Part shown: positions 22,388 through 33,959 of the stretch, one piece after another | Layout of the letters: each line of letters begins with the position of its first letter | How positions within the stretch are numbered: position 1 is the stretch's first letter | Source of the DNA: Tieghemostelium lacteum | Taxonomy: Eukaryota > Evosea > Eumycetozoa > Dictyosteliales > Raperosteliaceae | Assembly (NCBI GenBank): GCA_001606155.1 | Contig: LODT01000035.1 | Coordinates: 62,001-126,000 of the forward strand | Length of the DNA stretch: 64,000 bases | Direction of reading: 5' to 3' | Made by a program: the position numbers and the translations under genes | Notes under the pieces: generated by a model | Databases searched by the model: none | The model's input: the letters and a program-made list of their open reading frames with translations, nothing else | Told to the model about the DNA's origin: nothing

Positions 22388-24868
22388 ATGTCAAATTCAT
22401 TTATTTATTATCATCAACAAAAACATCGATCATTACCAACATGTTATGAGAATAAAGAGAATTTTGGAACACCAATACCAAAATTCAATTTCAATTCACA
22501 AGATGATAAAAGACCACTCTCACCACAACCCATGGTCATGTCACCTCCAAAAAATCAAATATTAGAAAATGTAAATAATAATCAAAAACAACAACAACAA
22601 TTATCACCACAACCTATGGTAATGTCACCACCAAAACCTCAATTAATACACTTCAATTTAAGTAATGAAGTTAAATTAAAATTAAATCAACAACAACAAC
22701 AACAACAACAACAACATCATACTCCAAATATTCAGAGTAATAGTGCAACGGTATCATCAACACTTACAATGATGTTACCACCACAACAAACTATTAGTAC
22801 TCCAAAAAGACCTCAATCGATATTTGAGAGTACATCCAGACATCTTAGTACACCAATTCCAATGGCCAGTAATCATTTTGAATTAGGTAGTAATATTAAT
22901 AATAATAATAACAATTATAATAATAATTTTCAACAACAGAGAAATAAGACAGTTAGAAGATCAATAAAAGATGAAGAGGATGGTTTAATGTTATCTGAAA
23001 GAAAAAAAGAAGATAGAAAGAGTAGGACACTACAGAAACAAACTTCTAAAAGAGAGTTATCACTTCAACAATCAAGACAACAGTACTCTTCAACACCAGT
23101 TCCTTTGACATCTCCAATGGAACAAAAAGAACTTGACAAAAAGAGATTAGAGGTGATTAAAGAAATTCAAACCTCAGAGCAAAGTTATGGTACTCATTTG
23201 AACCATATTGTTGATTTATATCTTTTACCATTACGTAAAGAATATACAACTCCAGAAGAAGTGAAATACATTGTCTCTATATTCTCCAATATCGAATCGA
23301 TTCGAATTGTAAATAGAAATACAATGCAACAGTTTAAAGAACGTTTCCAATTCATGAATCCAAATGTACCAGTATCCGATCTTTTCATCTCCATGATTCC
23401 ATCACTCCAACAAAGTTACACTGAATACTATGTAGGTTGGTACAGGTCACTCTACAATCTCGACCAATGGTATTCCAAAGACAAAAAATTCAAAAAATTC
23501 ATTGACGAAAAGACCACTCAGAATCCAAATATACTCAATCTAAAGTCACTTTTAATCACACCTTGTCAGAGAATTCCAAGATACTCTCTACTAATTGAAG
23601 CCATTTCCAAATTGACATTACCCTCACATCCCGATTACCAAGGTCTTCAAATAGCTCTACAAAAAATGAGATCCCTAACTGAACAAATCAACGAAAGAAT
23701 TCGTGATTCTGAAAATCTTCAACTTGTAACTAACATTCGTTTGAAATTTGATGATACCATTGGTTTCCTAGATGAATTCCACAGAAGACTTCTAAAAGAG
23801 TCTAATAATTTACAACTTTTACCAATTAAAAATATATCGTCTCTAAACACCTCCAACAACAACAACAACAACAACAACACCACCAACAATAATCAAAAAC
23901 AATCTAATAGTCAAAATACCGATGATGATACTGATACTGATGAAGAAGATTATCATAATACTGCTAATATGAATACTTCAGTTTATATAACTCCACAGAA
24001 ACAAAAATCATCTGTAGCAGTTACTCCAGGGACATCCAGTGGTGTTACAATGCCACTATTTATAACACCTAATAAGAAGGCAATGTCACTTTTGGGCACT
24101 CCAAGTGGTACATCTACTATTAAGATGTCAAGTAAGAAACAACAGTCTAGTAGTTTGCTAATGAGTTTGTCAATGGCTGCCAGTAAACAATCTACTGAAT
24201 GTTCATTATTTTTATTTAATGATTTGGTGTTATTGGGTGTACCTCCCAATTGTAATAGTATAACTTCAACTCTGTCATCTTCCTTACCAGTTCCTGGAAA
24301 ATTAATTGCCATTCTAAAAGTACCTTTGGCATCGACATTTATCAAAGACTATGATAGTCAACCATTGATATTTTCAATTCACCATCACTACGGTAGCTAT
24401 ATATTCCAAGTTGCAACTAAAGAACTAAAAGATGAATGGGTTCAAACTTTTAATGATACTCTAAAGAAATTACTGTACAGTTGTGATCCAGTTAGCAATG
24501 TTCTCAGAGAGAAAAGAGATAAAATTCAATTTAAAGGGTCTGAAGAAGAAGGTTACCATGTTGTAGATCCCTCTATACAAACCTTTAACAATAGTATTTC
24601 AAATCATCTTAGTTCAAATTCATCATCTTCCTCTACAACAAACAACACCAAAGAAGAAAGATCATTATTAACTAAAGCACTATCAGATTTACACCAAATT
24701 AATAGTGGAGGCCTAACTAATACTCCAAAGAAAAGAATATCAATGATTGGTAAAGTAAAACAAAGACTTTCAAGTTCACTATCTTCTCCTCATAAAAGTT
24801 CTTCAAATCGTAGAAACTCTTCCTTTGTTTTAAATTCCTATGAAGAACCTTTAGAAAATAGATTATAA
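22388..24868 (+). CDS. RhoGEF (DH-PH) protein
   Basis: 826 aa, single exon. Residues 1-245 are Gln/Asn/Pro-rich, with two copies of SPQPMVMSPPK. The DH domain runs from about 250 to 445: KRLEVIKEIQTSEQSYGTHL (CR1), LITPCQRIPRYSLLIEAI (CR3) and LTEQINERIRDSENLQ. A PH domain follows at about 600-700 (CSLFLFNDLVLLG, LKDEWVQTFNDTLKKLL), split from the DH by an Asn/Thr-rich spacer. DH-PH pairs load GTP onto Rho/Rac GTPases at membranes. The C-terminus is Ser-rich and basic (RLSSSLSSPHKSSSNRR). Which Rac it serves cannot be told. Confidence 0.88.
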   Translation: MSNSFIYYHQQKHRSLPTCYENKENFGTPIPKFNFNSQDDKRPLSPQPMVMSPPKNQILENVNNNQKQQQQLSPQPMVMSPPKPQLIHFNLSNEVKLKLNQQQQQQQQQHHTPNIQSNSATVSSTLTMMLPPQQTISTPKRPQSIFESTSRHLSTPIPMASNHFELGSNINNNNNNYNNNFQQQRNKTVRRSIKDEEDGLMLSERKKEDRKSRTLQKQTSKRELSLQQSRQQYSSTPVPLTSPMEQKELDKKRLEVIKEIQTSEQSYGTHLNHIVDLYLLPLRKEYTTPEEVKYIVSIFSNIESIRIVNRNTMQQFKERFQFMNPNVPVSDLFISMIPSLQQSYTEYYVGWYRSLYNLDQWYSKDKKFKKFIDEKTTQNPNILNLKSLLITPCQRIPRYSLLIEAISKLTLPSHPDYQGLQIALQKMRSLTEQINERIRDSENLQLVTNIRLKFDDTIGFLDEFHRRLLKESNNLQLLPIKNISSLNTSNNNNNNNNTTNNNQKQSNSQNTDDDTDTDEEDYHNTANMNTSVYITPQKQKSSVAVTPGTSSGVTMPLFITPNKKAMSLLGTPSGTSTIKMSSKKQQSSSLLMSLSMAASKQSTECSLFLFNDLVLLGVPPNCNSITSTLSSSLPVPGKLIAILKVPLASTFIKDYDSQPLIFSIHHHYGSYIFQVATKELKDEWVQTFNDTLKKLLYSCDPVSNVLREKRDKIQFKGSEEEGYHVVDPSIQTFNNSISNHLSSNSSSSSTTNNTKEERSLLTKALSDLHQINSGGLTNTPKKRISMIGKVKQRLSSSLSSPHKSSSNRRNSSFVLNSYEEPLENRL

Positions 24869-25053
24869 ATAATTATAATAAAATCTCAAAATCCATATTT
24901 ATCTATCATGTAAAATAGTTTAACTGTTAAATTCTAAGAAATTTTTTTAACACCATTGCGCCTTTTTTTTAAAATTTCAAATTTTTCTATTTTATTTATT
25001 TTCATACTCAAATAAAATACGTTAGCACGTTATCACGTTTATACACATACACA

Positions 25054-26012
25054 ATGGGAGACAATAATGATCCAAATAAATATTTACCACAACCAGTAAT
25101 ACCAGTAACTATTTCATTTATGCAAAATAAGATAGTTGCTGTGCCCGTAGATGACACCAAACTTCAAACAGGTGTTGTGTTAACTGAGGATTTACCAGAG
25201 AATCCAAGTGGTGAACCAAGATCTACTACCCATGAGATTAAAACTATATCTTTAATTGCATATATATCTGGTGTACAATTAAAAATACCACAAAATCAAG
25301 ATAACACAACAGATGATGCAGATTTACATACTTTAGATATTAGAGTTCGTGATGGAACTGGTGAGATTCACTTATCTTTAACAAAAACTAAAAAACCTGC
25401 AGATTATTTCCAGTATGTATTGATTAGTAGATTGATATATAGATAGAATACTAACATTTCTTTTATATATGGTTGTTTATAATATAGCTCAAATCAATAT
25501 TATTCATTTTTATTGAGACCTTTTGGTTATTTTACAAAAGATACTGGTACAAAAAGAGTTAGTTACAGTGTTATTGGGTATCATAAGGTTTCAAATATGA
25601 ATGAATTACAATATCATGTTTTAGCAGCTGCCAATACCTGTTTGAAATTTTTAAATTCAGATGCTATTAAAGCTGTTGTTGATACAGTGAGATTCATTAA
25701 ATACTCTCGTGGTAAAATCCCAACTAATCCCGAAGAACCATCTGTTGGTGTCATTACACAAGATTACATTAGAGTTATTTTACCAAGGTATGTTAAGTTG
25801 TTTCTATTCTCTCTATTATATTCAATAACTAATTTACATATTTCAATTTACTACTACTATTTAGTGTTAGAGAAAATTTACTTCAATTAGGTTTACTTGA
25901 AGAATCAAAAGACGGTATAGGCTATTCAGTTGACAAATTGTCCTATGCTCATTTAAAGGAAAAAAATCTTTTAAATCTCTATGAAGAAATCTCATCAAAA
26001 TTTAATATATAA
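25054..26012 (+). CDS. Replication protein A 32-kDa-like subunit
   Basis: Exons are 25054-25412, 25488-25787 and 25865-26012, giving 268 aa. GTATGT donors and AG acceptors restore frame at both junctions. The OB-fold region starts with VIPVTISFMQNKI, then HEIKTISLIAYISGVQLKI and LDIRVRDGTGEIHLSL. The second exon supplies YYSFLLRPFGYFTK and VSNMNELQYHVLAAANTCLK, matching the RPA2 stretch with 'F-x-V-x-P...MNE...H'. The last exon (LLQLGLLEESKDGIGYSVD) fits the winged-helix end. RPA32 is part of the single-stranded DNA binding trimer used in replication and repair. The N-terminal phospho-Ser region of animal RPA2 is absent. Confidence 0.72.
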
Positions 26013-26134
26013 TATTCTTTTTTTACAATCCTGTTTTATATCATGTATAAAATTCCTTTTATTTCCTCAATCAATAAACACATATCCACTCATTTGGTAA
26101 TTTGTTTAACATACATTCTTATTCTTAATTAATT

Positions 26135-27361
26135 TTATTTTTGTTTTTGTTGTTGTTGTTGAAGTAGAATTTGTTTATCTTGTAAAGAATAAATATCAAT
26201 ACCAGATTCCATACCTTCTAGTAACATTGTCAACATTGAATCTTTATAATTTGGATCATCTCTTAGTTTATCAATATCATCACCAAATTCATTAGTCATT
26301 TTATCTACAAAGAAATCTCTAAAATTTTTGTTGGTTTGTTTAATTGAATTTAATTGTTGTTGTTGTTGTTTAGTTTTTGAATTATTATTATTATTATTGT
26401 TATTACTGTTATTATTATTGTTGTTTTCTATTAAATGTTCATTTTGTTTTAAAATATTTTGATTATTTTTTTGAATATCTTTCCACAGTGATAGGTCGCT
26501 GTATGCTAATGAAGGCTCTTTAGTTGAGTTTTGTTGTTGTTGCTGTTGTTGATGTGGTGTATTATTTATATTTGAAGTATTTCCAAATGATAATTGATGT
26601 AAAAGTAATGATAATGATGATTTATCATCCATTTGTAGTGATAATGTATTTCTGATTAATAATAATAATCTAGTTGATAAAACTGATGTTTTATCTATAA
26701 ATGTATTCTTTTCTTCTTCAGATAGGTTTTGAACTCGTTTTCTATTGGGATAAACTGTATTCAATGGTATATCATTACCATTCTTTCCATAGACTGTACC
26801 AAATAGATCATCTATACATTTCTTTATATTTATATCTTTTTCAACTTTTGAATCTTGTTGATCAATATGATCATTATCTTCATCTAAAATATCTTTACCA
26901 TTTACTGATGATTTATCATCTCTAGTCTCATCTTCACTACTGCTGTCACTATCACTACCGGATTCTGATTCTGAATCAGAACTATCTTTATCTACTTTCA
27001 TTTTATTTTCACTTTCAGAAGACTCTGACTCTGATTCAGAATCTGATTTAGATTCTTTCTTTTTCTTTAATTTCTTTTCATTTTCACTTTCAGAAGATGA
27101 TTCTTCTGACTCTGATGAGGATGATTCTGACTCTGATGATGATGATGATGATGAGGATTCAGAAGAAGATTTATCTACTTTTAGAATCTTTGATGCTGGT
27201 TTTTTAGAGTTTGATTCAGATTCAGATTCAGATGATGATAATGTTTTCCTTTTTTTATTTGATTTTTCATCTTCACTACTATAGCTACTGCTTGATTCAA
27301 TATCACTGTTATCAGAGGACTCTGATGACGAAGATACTTCTACTTTCTTTTTTGATACCAT
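26135..27361 (-). CDS. Acidic Ser-rich nucleolar-type protein with possible Rsa3 domain
   Basis: 408 aa from the ATG starting MVSKKKVEVS; an upstream TTG in frame is not a eukaryotic start. Residues 1-175 are alternating Ser/Asp/Glu with Lys clusters, as in SRP40/NOLC1-like nucleolar proteins. A conserved helical block, CIDDLFGTVYGKNGNDIPLN, precedes a helical middle and Gln/Asn runs. The C-terminal block FRDFFVDKMTNEFGDDIDKL then R, followed by TMLLEGMESGIDIYS, resembles the short Rsa3 ribosome-assembly domain (x-T-x-EFxDDLDxLR..DF...LL..L..G). A role in 60S ribosome assembly is an inference. Confidence 0.6.
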   Translation of the reverse strand: MVSKKKVEVSSSSESSDNSDIESSSSYSSEDEKSNKKRKTLSSSESESESNSKKPASKILKVDKSSSESSSSSSSSESESSSSESEESSSESENEKKLKKKKESKSDSESESESSESENKMKVDKDSSDSESESGSDSDSSSEDETRDDKSSVNGKDILDEDNDHIDQQDSKVEKDINIKKCIDDLFGTVYGKNGNDIPLNTVYPNRKRVQNLSEEEKNTFIDKTSVLSTRLLLLIRNTLSLQMDDKSSLSLLLHQLSFGNTSNINNTPHQQQQQQQNSTKEPSLAYSDLSLWKDIQKNNQNILKQNEHLIENNNNNNSNNNNNNNNSKTKQQQQQLNSIKQTNKNFRDFFVDKMTNEFGDDIDKLRDDPNYKDSMLTMLLEGMESGIDIYSLQDKQILLQQQQQKQK

Positions 27362-27490
27362 TTTGAGGTCGAATGTGGACAATTTGAAAAACTAAATTTT
27401 AATTTTGTCGTTTTTGATAAAATCGATTCAAACGAGTGTTTTTTTTGAATATTTCATTTTATAAATTAAAGTCCTACTACTACATCACGA

Positions 27491-27863
27491 ATGTCAAATT
27501 CTATAATTAGAAAACAATTACAGGTTTTAAGTGGAGAAAAACTGAAAGTGCCAAAAACAAAAGCAAAGTCACCATTAGGTAGGTGTTGTTATCCACTTGT
27601 TAGATTTACAATTAAAATATCCTAATAACAATCAAACAGATAAAATTAGAAAAAATAAAGAAGAAGAGCCAGATATACTTGAAGAAAATTTAAATTATCT
27701 TAGAAAGAATGCAGTATTGAAAAAAGAATCTGTTGCTGCAAAAAAGAAAAGAGAATTAGTAGCTGTAAACTTGGAAAAACAAAAACAAAAGTATTTAGAC
27801 TCAAAGAAAGCAAGAGTTGAAAAACAGAGAAAAAAGAATGCAAATAGAAAGACTCTAGAGTAA
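27491..27863 (+). CDS. Small lysine-rich protein, two exons
   Basis: Exons are 27491-27578 and 27640-27863, giving 103 aa. A GTAGGT donor, a CTAAT branch-like sequence and a CAAACAG acceptor define a 61-base intron. The protein starts MSNSIIRKQLQVLSGEKLK and continues DKIRKNKEEEPDILEENLNY. It ends in a very basic helix (SKKARVEKQRKKNANRK). The composition suggests a nucleolar or RNA-binding protein. No family assigned. It is divergent from the Rsa3-like gene (129-base gap) and convergent with PRPF31. Confidence 0.65.
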
Positions 27864-27927
27864 TAGTAATAAATATAGTAATAATAGTATTGTACAGTTT
27901 AACGTTTATCTAGTGGTGAGGTGGATT

Positions 27928-29547
27928 TTAGATTTCTTTCTTCAAACCACCTTCTTTACCAAAATATTTTGAAGTTTTATTTTGAGAGAGAATATCTGTA
28001 CTGGTAATAGAGAGTGATTGTGAACCGTGTGTCATGGCTACTGATTGTAAACCTGATACATAAGTTTGTGTACCACTGTATACTGATGTGGTACCTGTAC
28101 TGGTTTTAGTACCTGATTTCTGATCATGTTTCTTTTTCTTTATAATACCTCTATCCTGAGCAGTGAGACGTACTTTACCAGTTTGACCACCAATCATACC
28201 CATGCCAATACCAGAGTCACCTATGGTGTCTTCTTGTACATTGAATGACATTCTATTTTGAGCTTTTCTCAGATCTGTACTTGCAAACATTGCTTTCTTC
28301 TTACGAGCTCTTTCACCACCTCTTCTTTTTTTCACTTTATCAATGGGGGCAGGTAGTGGTTTTTCTTTTTTTGAAGGGGGTGGTTCTTGGAATATATCAA
28401 TTTTTCTGAGGATTTCGTCTTTGTATTGTTGACCTAGTTCACCATTTAGAGATGATTCCTGAGAGGCATCTATTCTGGCAGCTAGTGAAACTCTACCCAC
28501 TAGTGCACGAAGTACCTGTTTTTGTAGTTCAACTGGTATATTCTTTATAAGCTCACATTGAGCTATTAAACTCTGTTGAGAACGTTTATAGTTAATTTGT
28601 GACATTCCACTCATTGATTTACTATCTGCACCTAGGAACTGAATATTACCAGCCGGAATGACAGAGAGTTTTTTTACACTTCCAGTGATACCAATTAGCT
28701 TTGCAGCGATTGAACTACCAACTAATACAGTTAGATTAGGCGCTATAAATGTCATTCTACTCTCTAGATAATGAAGAATCTTCTTTTTCTTACTGTCAAG
28801 ATCTAAACCCATATCACAAGCTTGTTGTACTGCTGCTAAGTCTTGTTCAGATAAAGGTTTACCAACAGTTGAAGATAAGGTAACCATAAGTACCATTATA
28901 GTAGATCTAGGTAGAATATCATTCAATTGAACCTCTTTCAAATCCATTGAATTTCCAATTCTTTTGACTACGTTGATATAGTCTAAAGGAACTTTAACAG
29001 AACTCGACAGTTCAGGAAACTTTTTATTATATCTCTCTAGTAGATATTTGTGTACCAAGTAAATTTCATGTTGTATCTCTTGTACCATTTGATTACATTC
29101 CACAATCAATTGATGTTCCACACTATCTTGATTTAATTTAACCAGAGACCTGTCACTAGGTAGAATCTCTTCTAATTTATCATTAACCTTTGACATTAAA
29201 GTCATTAATCTCTGACTTCCATTCAACTTTGCAATGACATCTACGGTTGAATCTTTATATTTTGCAATGAGTTCTTTTTGTTTTTTTTCAATTTGCTCAT
29301 CAGAAAGCATTAAATCATCTTTATCACCAAACCTATCATCATCTTCATTTTCATCTACCTGTTGACTATCTATATTCATTAAATTATCATCATTGTTATT
29401 CGTACCACCACTATTTAATATATTAACCTTTCCTTGTTGATTATTTACATTACTAGTTGTTGTAGTAGTAGTTGTTGAAATCTTTTTTAAATCATCATCA
29501 TTCACATCATTAAAATCGTTTAAAAATTGGTCAGCTAAAGTGGACAT
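27928..29547 (-). CDS. prpf31: Pre-mRNA splicing factor PRPF31 (Prp31)
   Basis: 539 aa, against about 500 in animals. The N-terminus (MSTLADQFLNDFND) is followed by an acidic Asn-rich insert. The NOSIC/coiled region includes YLLERYNKKFPELSSSV. The Nop domain carries RMTFIAPNLTVLVGSSIAAK and KLSVIPAGNIQFLGADSKS, the part that recognises the 15.5K-U4 RNA complex. The Prp31 C-terminal domain follows, with RRGGERARKKKA and RKAQNRMSFNVQEDTIGDSG. Prp31 holds the U4/U6.U5 tri-snRNP together. No intron is needed. Confidence 0.95.
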   Translation of the reverse strand: MSTLADQFLNDFNDVNDDDLKKISTTTTTTTSNVNNQQGKVNILNSGGTNNNDDNLMNIDSQQVDENEDDDRFGDKDDLMLSDEQIEKKQKELIAKYKDSTVDVIAKLNGSQRLMTLMSKVNDKLEEILPSDRSLVKLNQDSVEHQLIVECNQMVQEIQHEIYLVHKYLLERYNKKFPELSSSVKVPLDYINVVKRIGNSMDLKEVQLNDILPRSTIMVLMVTLSSTVGKPLSEQDLAAVQQACDMGLDLDSKKKKILHYLESRMTFIAPNLTVLVGSSIAAKLIGITGSVKKLSVIPAGNIQFLGADSKSMSGMSQINYKRSQQSLIAQCELIKNIPVELQKQVLRALVGRVSLAARIDASQESSLNGELGQQYKDEILRKIDIFQEPPPSKKEKPLPAPIDKVKKRRGGERARKKKAMFASTDLRKAQNRMSFNVQEDTIGDSGIGMGMIGGQTGKVRLTAQDRGIIKKKKHDQKSGTKTSTGTTSVYSGTQTYVSGLQSVAMTHGSQSLSITSTDILSQNKTSKYFGKEGGLKKEI

Positions 29548-29992
29548 TCCAATTCAATTATACCCTACAAACTATTTATAAAAAATGAATCCGCTTTAAT
29601 TTTTTTTTTTAAATTGTATCCAATTTTTTATTTTTCTATTTTATAAATTTCTTCAGTGAATAACATTAACAAATGTTATCTCTTTCTCTAATCGATTATA
29701 AGAATACTTTTTTTAATACAAAATATTTTTAATCCCTTTTTATATAACCATTCTATTCTTATAATTTAATTTATATTGTTATTAGTATTATTTTAAACTT
29801 AATTGAGGTAATTGTCAAACTAGATAATTTCGAATATCTTAATTTAATGGTGATGCATAATTTGTAACGTTTTTTAACTTTAAATGAAAATTGATGGAAA
29901 ACTTTGAGAGTGAAATTCAATTTTTTTAATTTTTCTTTTTTTTTTTTTTTTTTTTTTTATTTTTTTTATATATTGAACAGATTACATAAATA
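29548..29992. other. divergent intergenic region with T22 tract
   Basis: This A/T-rich region lies between the PRPF31 and PSMD1 start codons. A T-tract of about 22 bases at 29937-29958, then ATAT-rich sequence, lies close before the PSMD1 start, as is usual in dictyostelid promoters. A GAACAG at 29975-29980 could end a leader intron. I see no gene here. Confidence 0.6.
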
Positions 29993-32900
29993 ATGGCAGT
30001 TGTTGTCACATCGATCTCAAACTATTTAACATTGTTAAAAGAGGATCAGGTAGATTTAAAGAAATATGCATTAGAAAAAATAGATAGCTCTGTAGATGAA
30101 TTTTGGTCAGAAATTGTTTCTTCTTTAGATTTAATGTAGGGATTTATAAATAGGGTGTTTAATAAACACAAATTAGTATATTGAATTAGTTATATTGACA
30201 AATATCTTTAAACTATAGTAAAACATTATCAAATGAAAAATCATTTAGTAATAGAGATTTAGCATCATTGGTTTTGTCTAAAGTTTATTATCATTTAGGT
30301 GACTTTTCTAATTCAATGTCATATGCACTCTCATCAGGATCACTATTTAATGTCCTCTCCAAGAGTGAATATGTTGAAACCATATTGTGTAGGTGTTTTT
30401 AGTGAAATTCATCATCTTTATGAAAATGTGAAGTTGAATATTTTGAACACACTTATTAACCAAAAACAAAAAATTTTTTTTTTTTACAAACAACCTCAAA
30501 ATTATATGATTAGATAAATTTATTGATGAATATATTAGACAAAGAAACACAGATGGAAAGATTGATGATCGTCTAGAATCCATTGTTATGGGTATGTTTG
30601 ATAGATGTTTTAAAGAGGGATCATATAAACAGGCTTTAGGTATTGCAATTGAATGTAAGAGATTGGATATCATTGAGAAATCTATAGCAGAGTCTGGTAC
30701 TGTCTCTTCCATGTTGGCATATTGTGTACATTTGTGTAACACTACTGTAAACAATCGAAAATTCCGTCAACAAGTCTTAACCATCATTGTTAGACTCTAT
30801 TTAACTCAAGAGAAACCAGATTATATAAATATCACTCAATGTCTAATCTTTTTAGATGATCAAAAAGAAATAACAAATATTCTATTGTCACTAATTCGTA
30901 AAGATGAGGTATGTACCTAAATTACAAAAAACACAATATCCAACTTCACAATATCCAATATTAACTCTATTTTTTTATTCACTTTTTTTTATAAATTAGG
31001 ACTCATTGTTATTAGCTTATCAAATTGCATTTGATTTATTCCAAAATAGTACACAATTATTCTTAAAGAACATTCGTAATCTCTTACCATTAGAGAAATC
31101 AACTGATGGTATGGATGTTGATGAAATTGTAAGTTTGATATATATATATATCTAAAAAATTTAGATTTAATATATACTAATATTAAGATATATTGTAAAG
31201 GTTGCAGATGGATATGAAAGCAGAGTTAAAAAATTAGATTCAATTTTACGTGGAGATATTACTATTGGATTAAATTTAGAATTTCTCTATAGAAATTGTA
31301 ATATTGATATGCATATTTTGCAATCTATGAAAGCTACATCAGAGTTACATAAGGGTGCTATATTTTATTCTGGTACTTTGTTTGCTAATGCTATTATGCA
31401 TGCAGGTACTACTAGAGATACATTTTTACGTGGTAATTTAGAGTGGTTGATGAAGAGTACTCATTGGACAAAGTTCTCAGCTATTGCCTCTTTGGGTGTT
31501 ATTAATAAGGGTCATATTAAGGAATCAAAGACACTGTTGAAGACTTATCTGCCTTCAGGTGCCACTGTGAATGCTACTCCTTATTCAGAGTCTGGTGCAC
31601 TCTATGCACTTGGTCTTATCCATGCTGGACATGGTGAAGAGATTACCGAGTATCTCTTGGAGAAACTTCGTATTCCCAATGTTATCTTACAACATGGTGC
31701 TGCTTTGGGTATGGGTCTAGCAGCTATGGCTACAGGTCGTGAAGATCTCTATGAGGAATTGAAAGAAGTTCTCTATACCGATGACGCAGTTGCCGGTGAA
31801 GCTTGTGGTATTGCAATGGGTTTAGTCATGTTAGGTACCGGCCAACAAAAAGCCATTCAAGAGATGCTTACCTATGCTCACGAGACTCAACATGAAAAGA
31901 TTATAAGATCTCTTGCCATGGGTTTGGCATTCATGATGTATGGTAAAGAGGAATCTGCTGATGTTTTAGTAGAGCAATTACTCACTGATAAAGATCCACT
32001 CTTACGTTATGGTGGTATGTATACCCTTGCCTTTGCCTATTGTGGTACTGGTAACAATGATGCCCTACGTAAACTCCTTCACTATGCAGTCAGTGATGGT
32101 TCAGATAGTGTAAGAAGAGCTGCTGTTACTTGTATTGGTTTTATCCTCTCTAGACAACCAGAGAAATGTCCAAAGACTGTAAGTCTTCTTGCAGAGTCTT
32201 ACAACCCACATGTTAGATACGGTTCAGCTATTGCTTTGGGTATCAGCTGTGCTGCTACTGGAAACAAAGAGGCTTTGGATATCTTGAAGAAGTTAACTAC
32301 AGATACCATAGGATTCGTCAAACAAGCCGCTTGGATTGCCATGGCAATGGTTTTGATTCAAACTAGTAAAGAGCAGCTGGCTGAGGCTGAGAGTTGTCGT
32401 AAACTATTTGCAACTTGTATAAATGATAAACGTGAGGATACCATGTCCAAGTTTGGTGCTGTTTTGGCATATGGTATCATTGATGCTGGTGGAAGAAACT
32501 GTACTATTCAATTACACTCTCCAAGTGGTCACAAGAATATGAATACCATTGTTGGTATTGCCATGTTTTTACAATTTTGGTACTGGTTCCCTAATACTCA
32601 TTTTATGGGTTTGGCATTGTCACCTACCTATATCATTGGTTTGAATAAGAATTTGGAGATGCCTGTATTCTCATTTAAGAGTAATTGCAAACCATCTCTG
32701 TTTGCATACCCTCCTGAGACTAAACCTCAGACTAATAATCAGGTGAATAAGATTGAGACTGCTGTTTTGTCTTATAGCAGAAGAATGACTACTAAAGGTG
32801 CATTGTCAAGTTCTGCAATGGACATTGACACAAAGAAGGCTGATGAGAAGAAAGAGAAGGAGGCTCAGGATGCAAAGAAACTCGAAGAGGAGAAAGCTGA

Positions 32901-33225
32901 GAAAGAAAAGGAACCTGAACCAACCTTTGAAAAGAAACAAAATCCTGCTAGAATAGTTCCAAAACAATTGCAATACATTCAATTTGATGATAGTAGATAT
33001 CACCCAATTAAGAGAACACCAGTTCTAGGTGTAGTGCTTTTAAAAGATCAAACCCCAGATCAACCTGAACAATTAGTTGTCAAAGAGAAACCTGAAACTG
33101 TTGTACCTGCTTCAAATGGTCAACAATCTGGAACTCATGCTTCTAATACCTCTACCACTTCATCCCACAAAGATAAAGATTTACCAGAACCACAACCACC
33201 TCAACCATTTGAATTCACTGACTAA
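29993..33225 (+). CDS. psmD1: 26S proteasome regulatory subunit RPN2/PSMD1
   Basis: Five exons: 29993-30135, 30219-30388, 30514-30908, 31000-31128 and 31201-33225. They join to 953 aa, the same length as human PSMD1. The N-terminal helical part (LKEDQVDLKKYALEKIDSSV) and DRLESIVMGMFDRC match the family. Proteasome/cyclosome repeats fill the middle (for example YALGLIHAGHGEEITEYLLE, GEACGIAMGLVMLGTGQQKA and YGGMYTLAFAYCGTGNNDA). The C-terminus has FWYWFPNTHFMGLALSPTYI, a Lys/Glu linker and EPQPPQPFEFTD. RPN2 scaffolds the lid and base and docks RPN13 through this extreme C-terminus. Exon 2's donor is GTAGGTG after a single T, chosen because it gives ETILYKFIDEYI. Confidence 0.96.
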
Positions 33226-33959
33226 AAAAACAAAACCACCCACACTCACACACTTTAAAAACTCTCATACCACCACCAACACTCTCTTATATCCCCCTTC
33301 CTTTACTCTGATACTATATATACCATCATCACAACATACTCTTGTCTATAATTAAAATTCTAAACAACAAACAAATAAAATAATATTAATAATAATAATA
33401 AGTAAACTAAAATGGTTATACAAAACAAATCTAACAAAAAACATCTTATTGATGAGTATTTATTAAAGATAAATTTTAAATCTTTTTATTGAATTATTGG
33501 TTATTTTAAAATGACTCTATTTTAATTGAATAATTTTATAATTTACTTTAATACCTCAAATTAATAGAATACTTGCAAAAATGGTATAAAACTGTTTTGT
33601 TAAAAAGATAAAATTACTTTGTTTGAGGGAAATTTTAAATTGTATAAAGTTGTTTGATATAAGAACCAGATTCATAATAATTTGATAAAATATATAAAAT
33701 AAACAAATAAGAGAAAGAAATAGAATTTAATTGACAACATTTGGAAACTTTTGAAACCCTTTTTTTTTAAATTTTTATAAAAGAAAGCATAGTAAAAAGT
33801 AGTATAAAAGAGAGTTGTATGTTTATTTTACCATTACTTTATAACTCTTTTTATATATTTATAAATTAGATTTATCATTACTACTGTTGTATTTAAACCA
33901 ATAACAATAGTAGAAAAGGATACCTTAGTAGTAATTGATAAACTTTTACACAGTGTATA
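33226..33959. other. intergenic, PSMD1 3' side to kinase start
   Basis: 734 bases, very A/T-rich. A C-rich pyrimidine stretch just after the PSMD1 stop (33227-33345) is probably 3' UTR. The rest has T and A runs, and TATATTTATAA-type sequence near 33854. I see no open frame with coding character. Confidence 0.6.

Noticed and set aside
27579-27603. A 25-base intron (GTAGGT...GTTAG) in the small basic protein gene
   Set aside because: It is too short for a spliceosomal intron. The acceptor at 27639 gives a normal 61-base intron with a branch-like CTAAT and the same phase.
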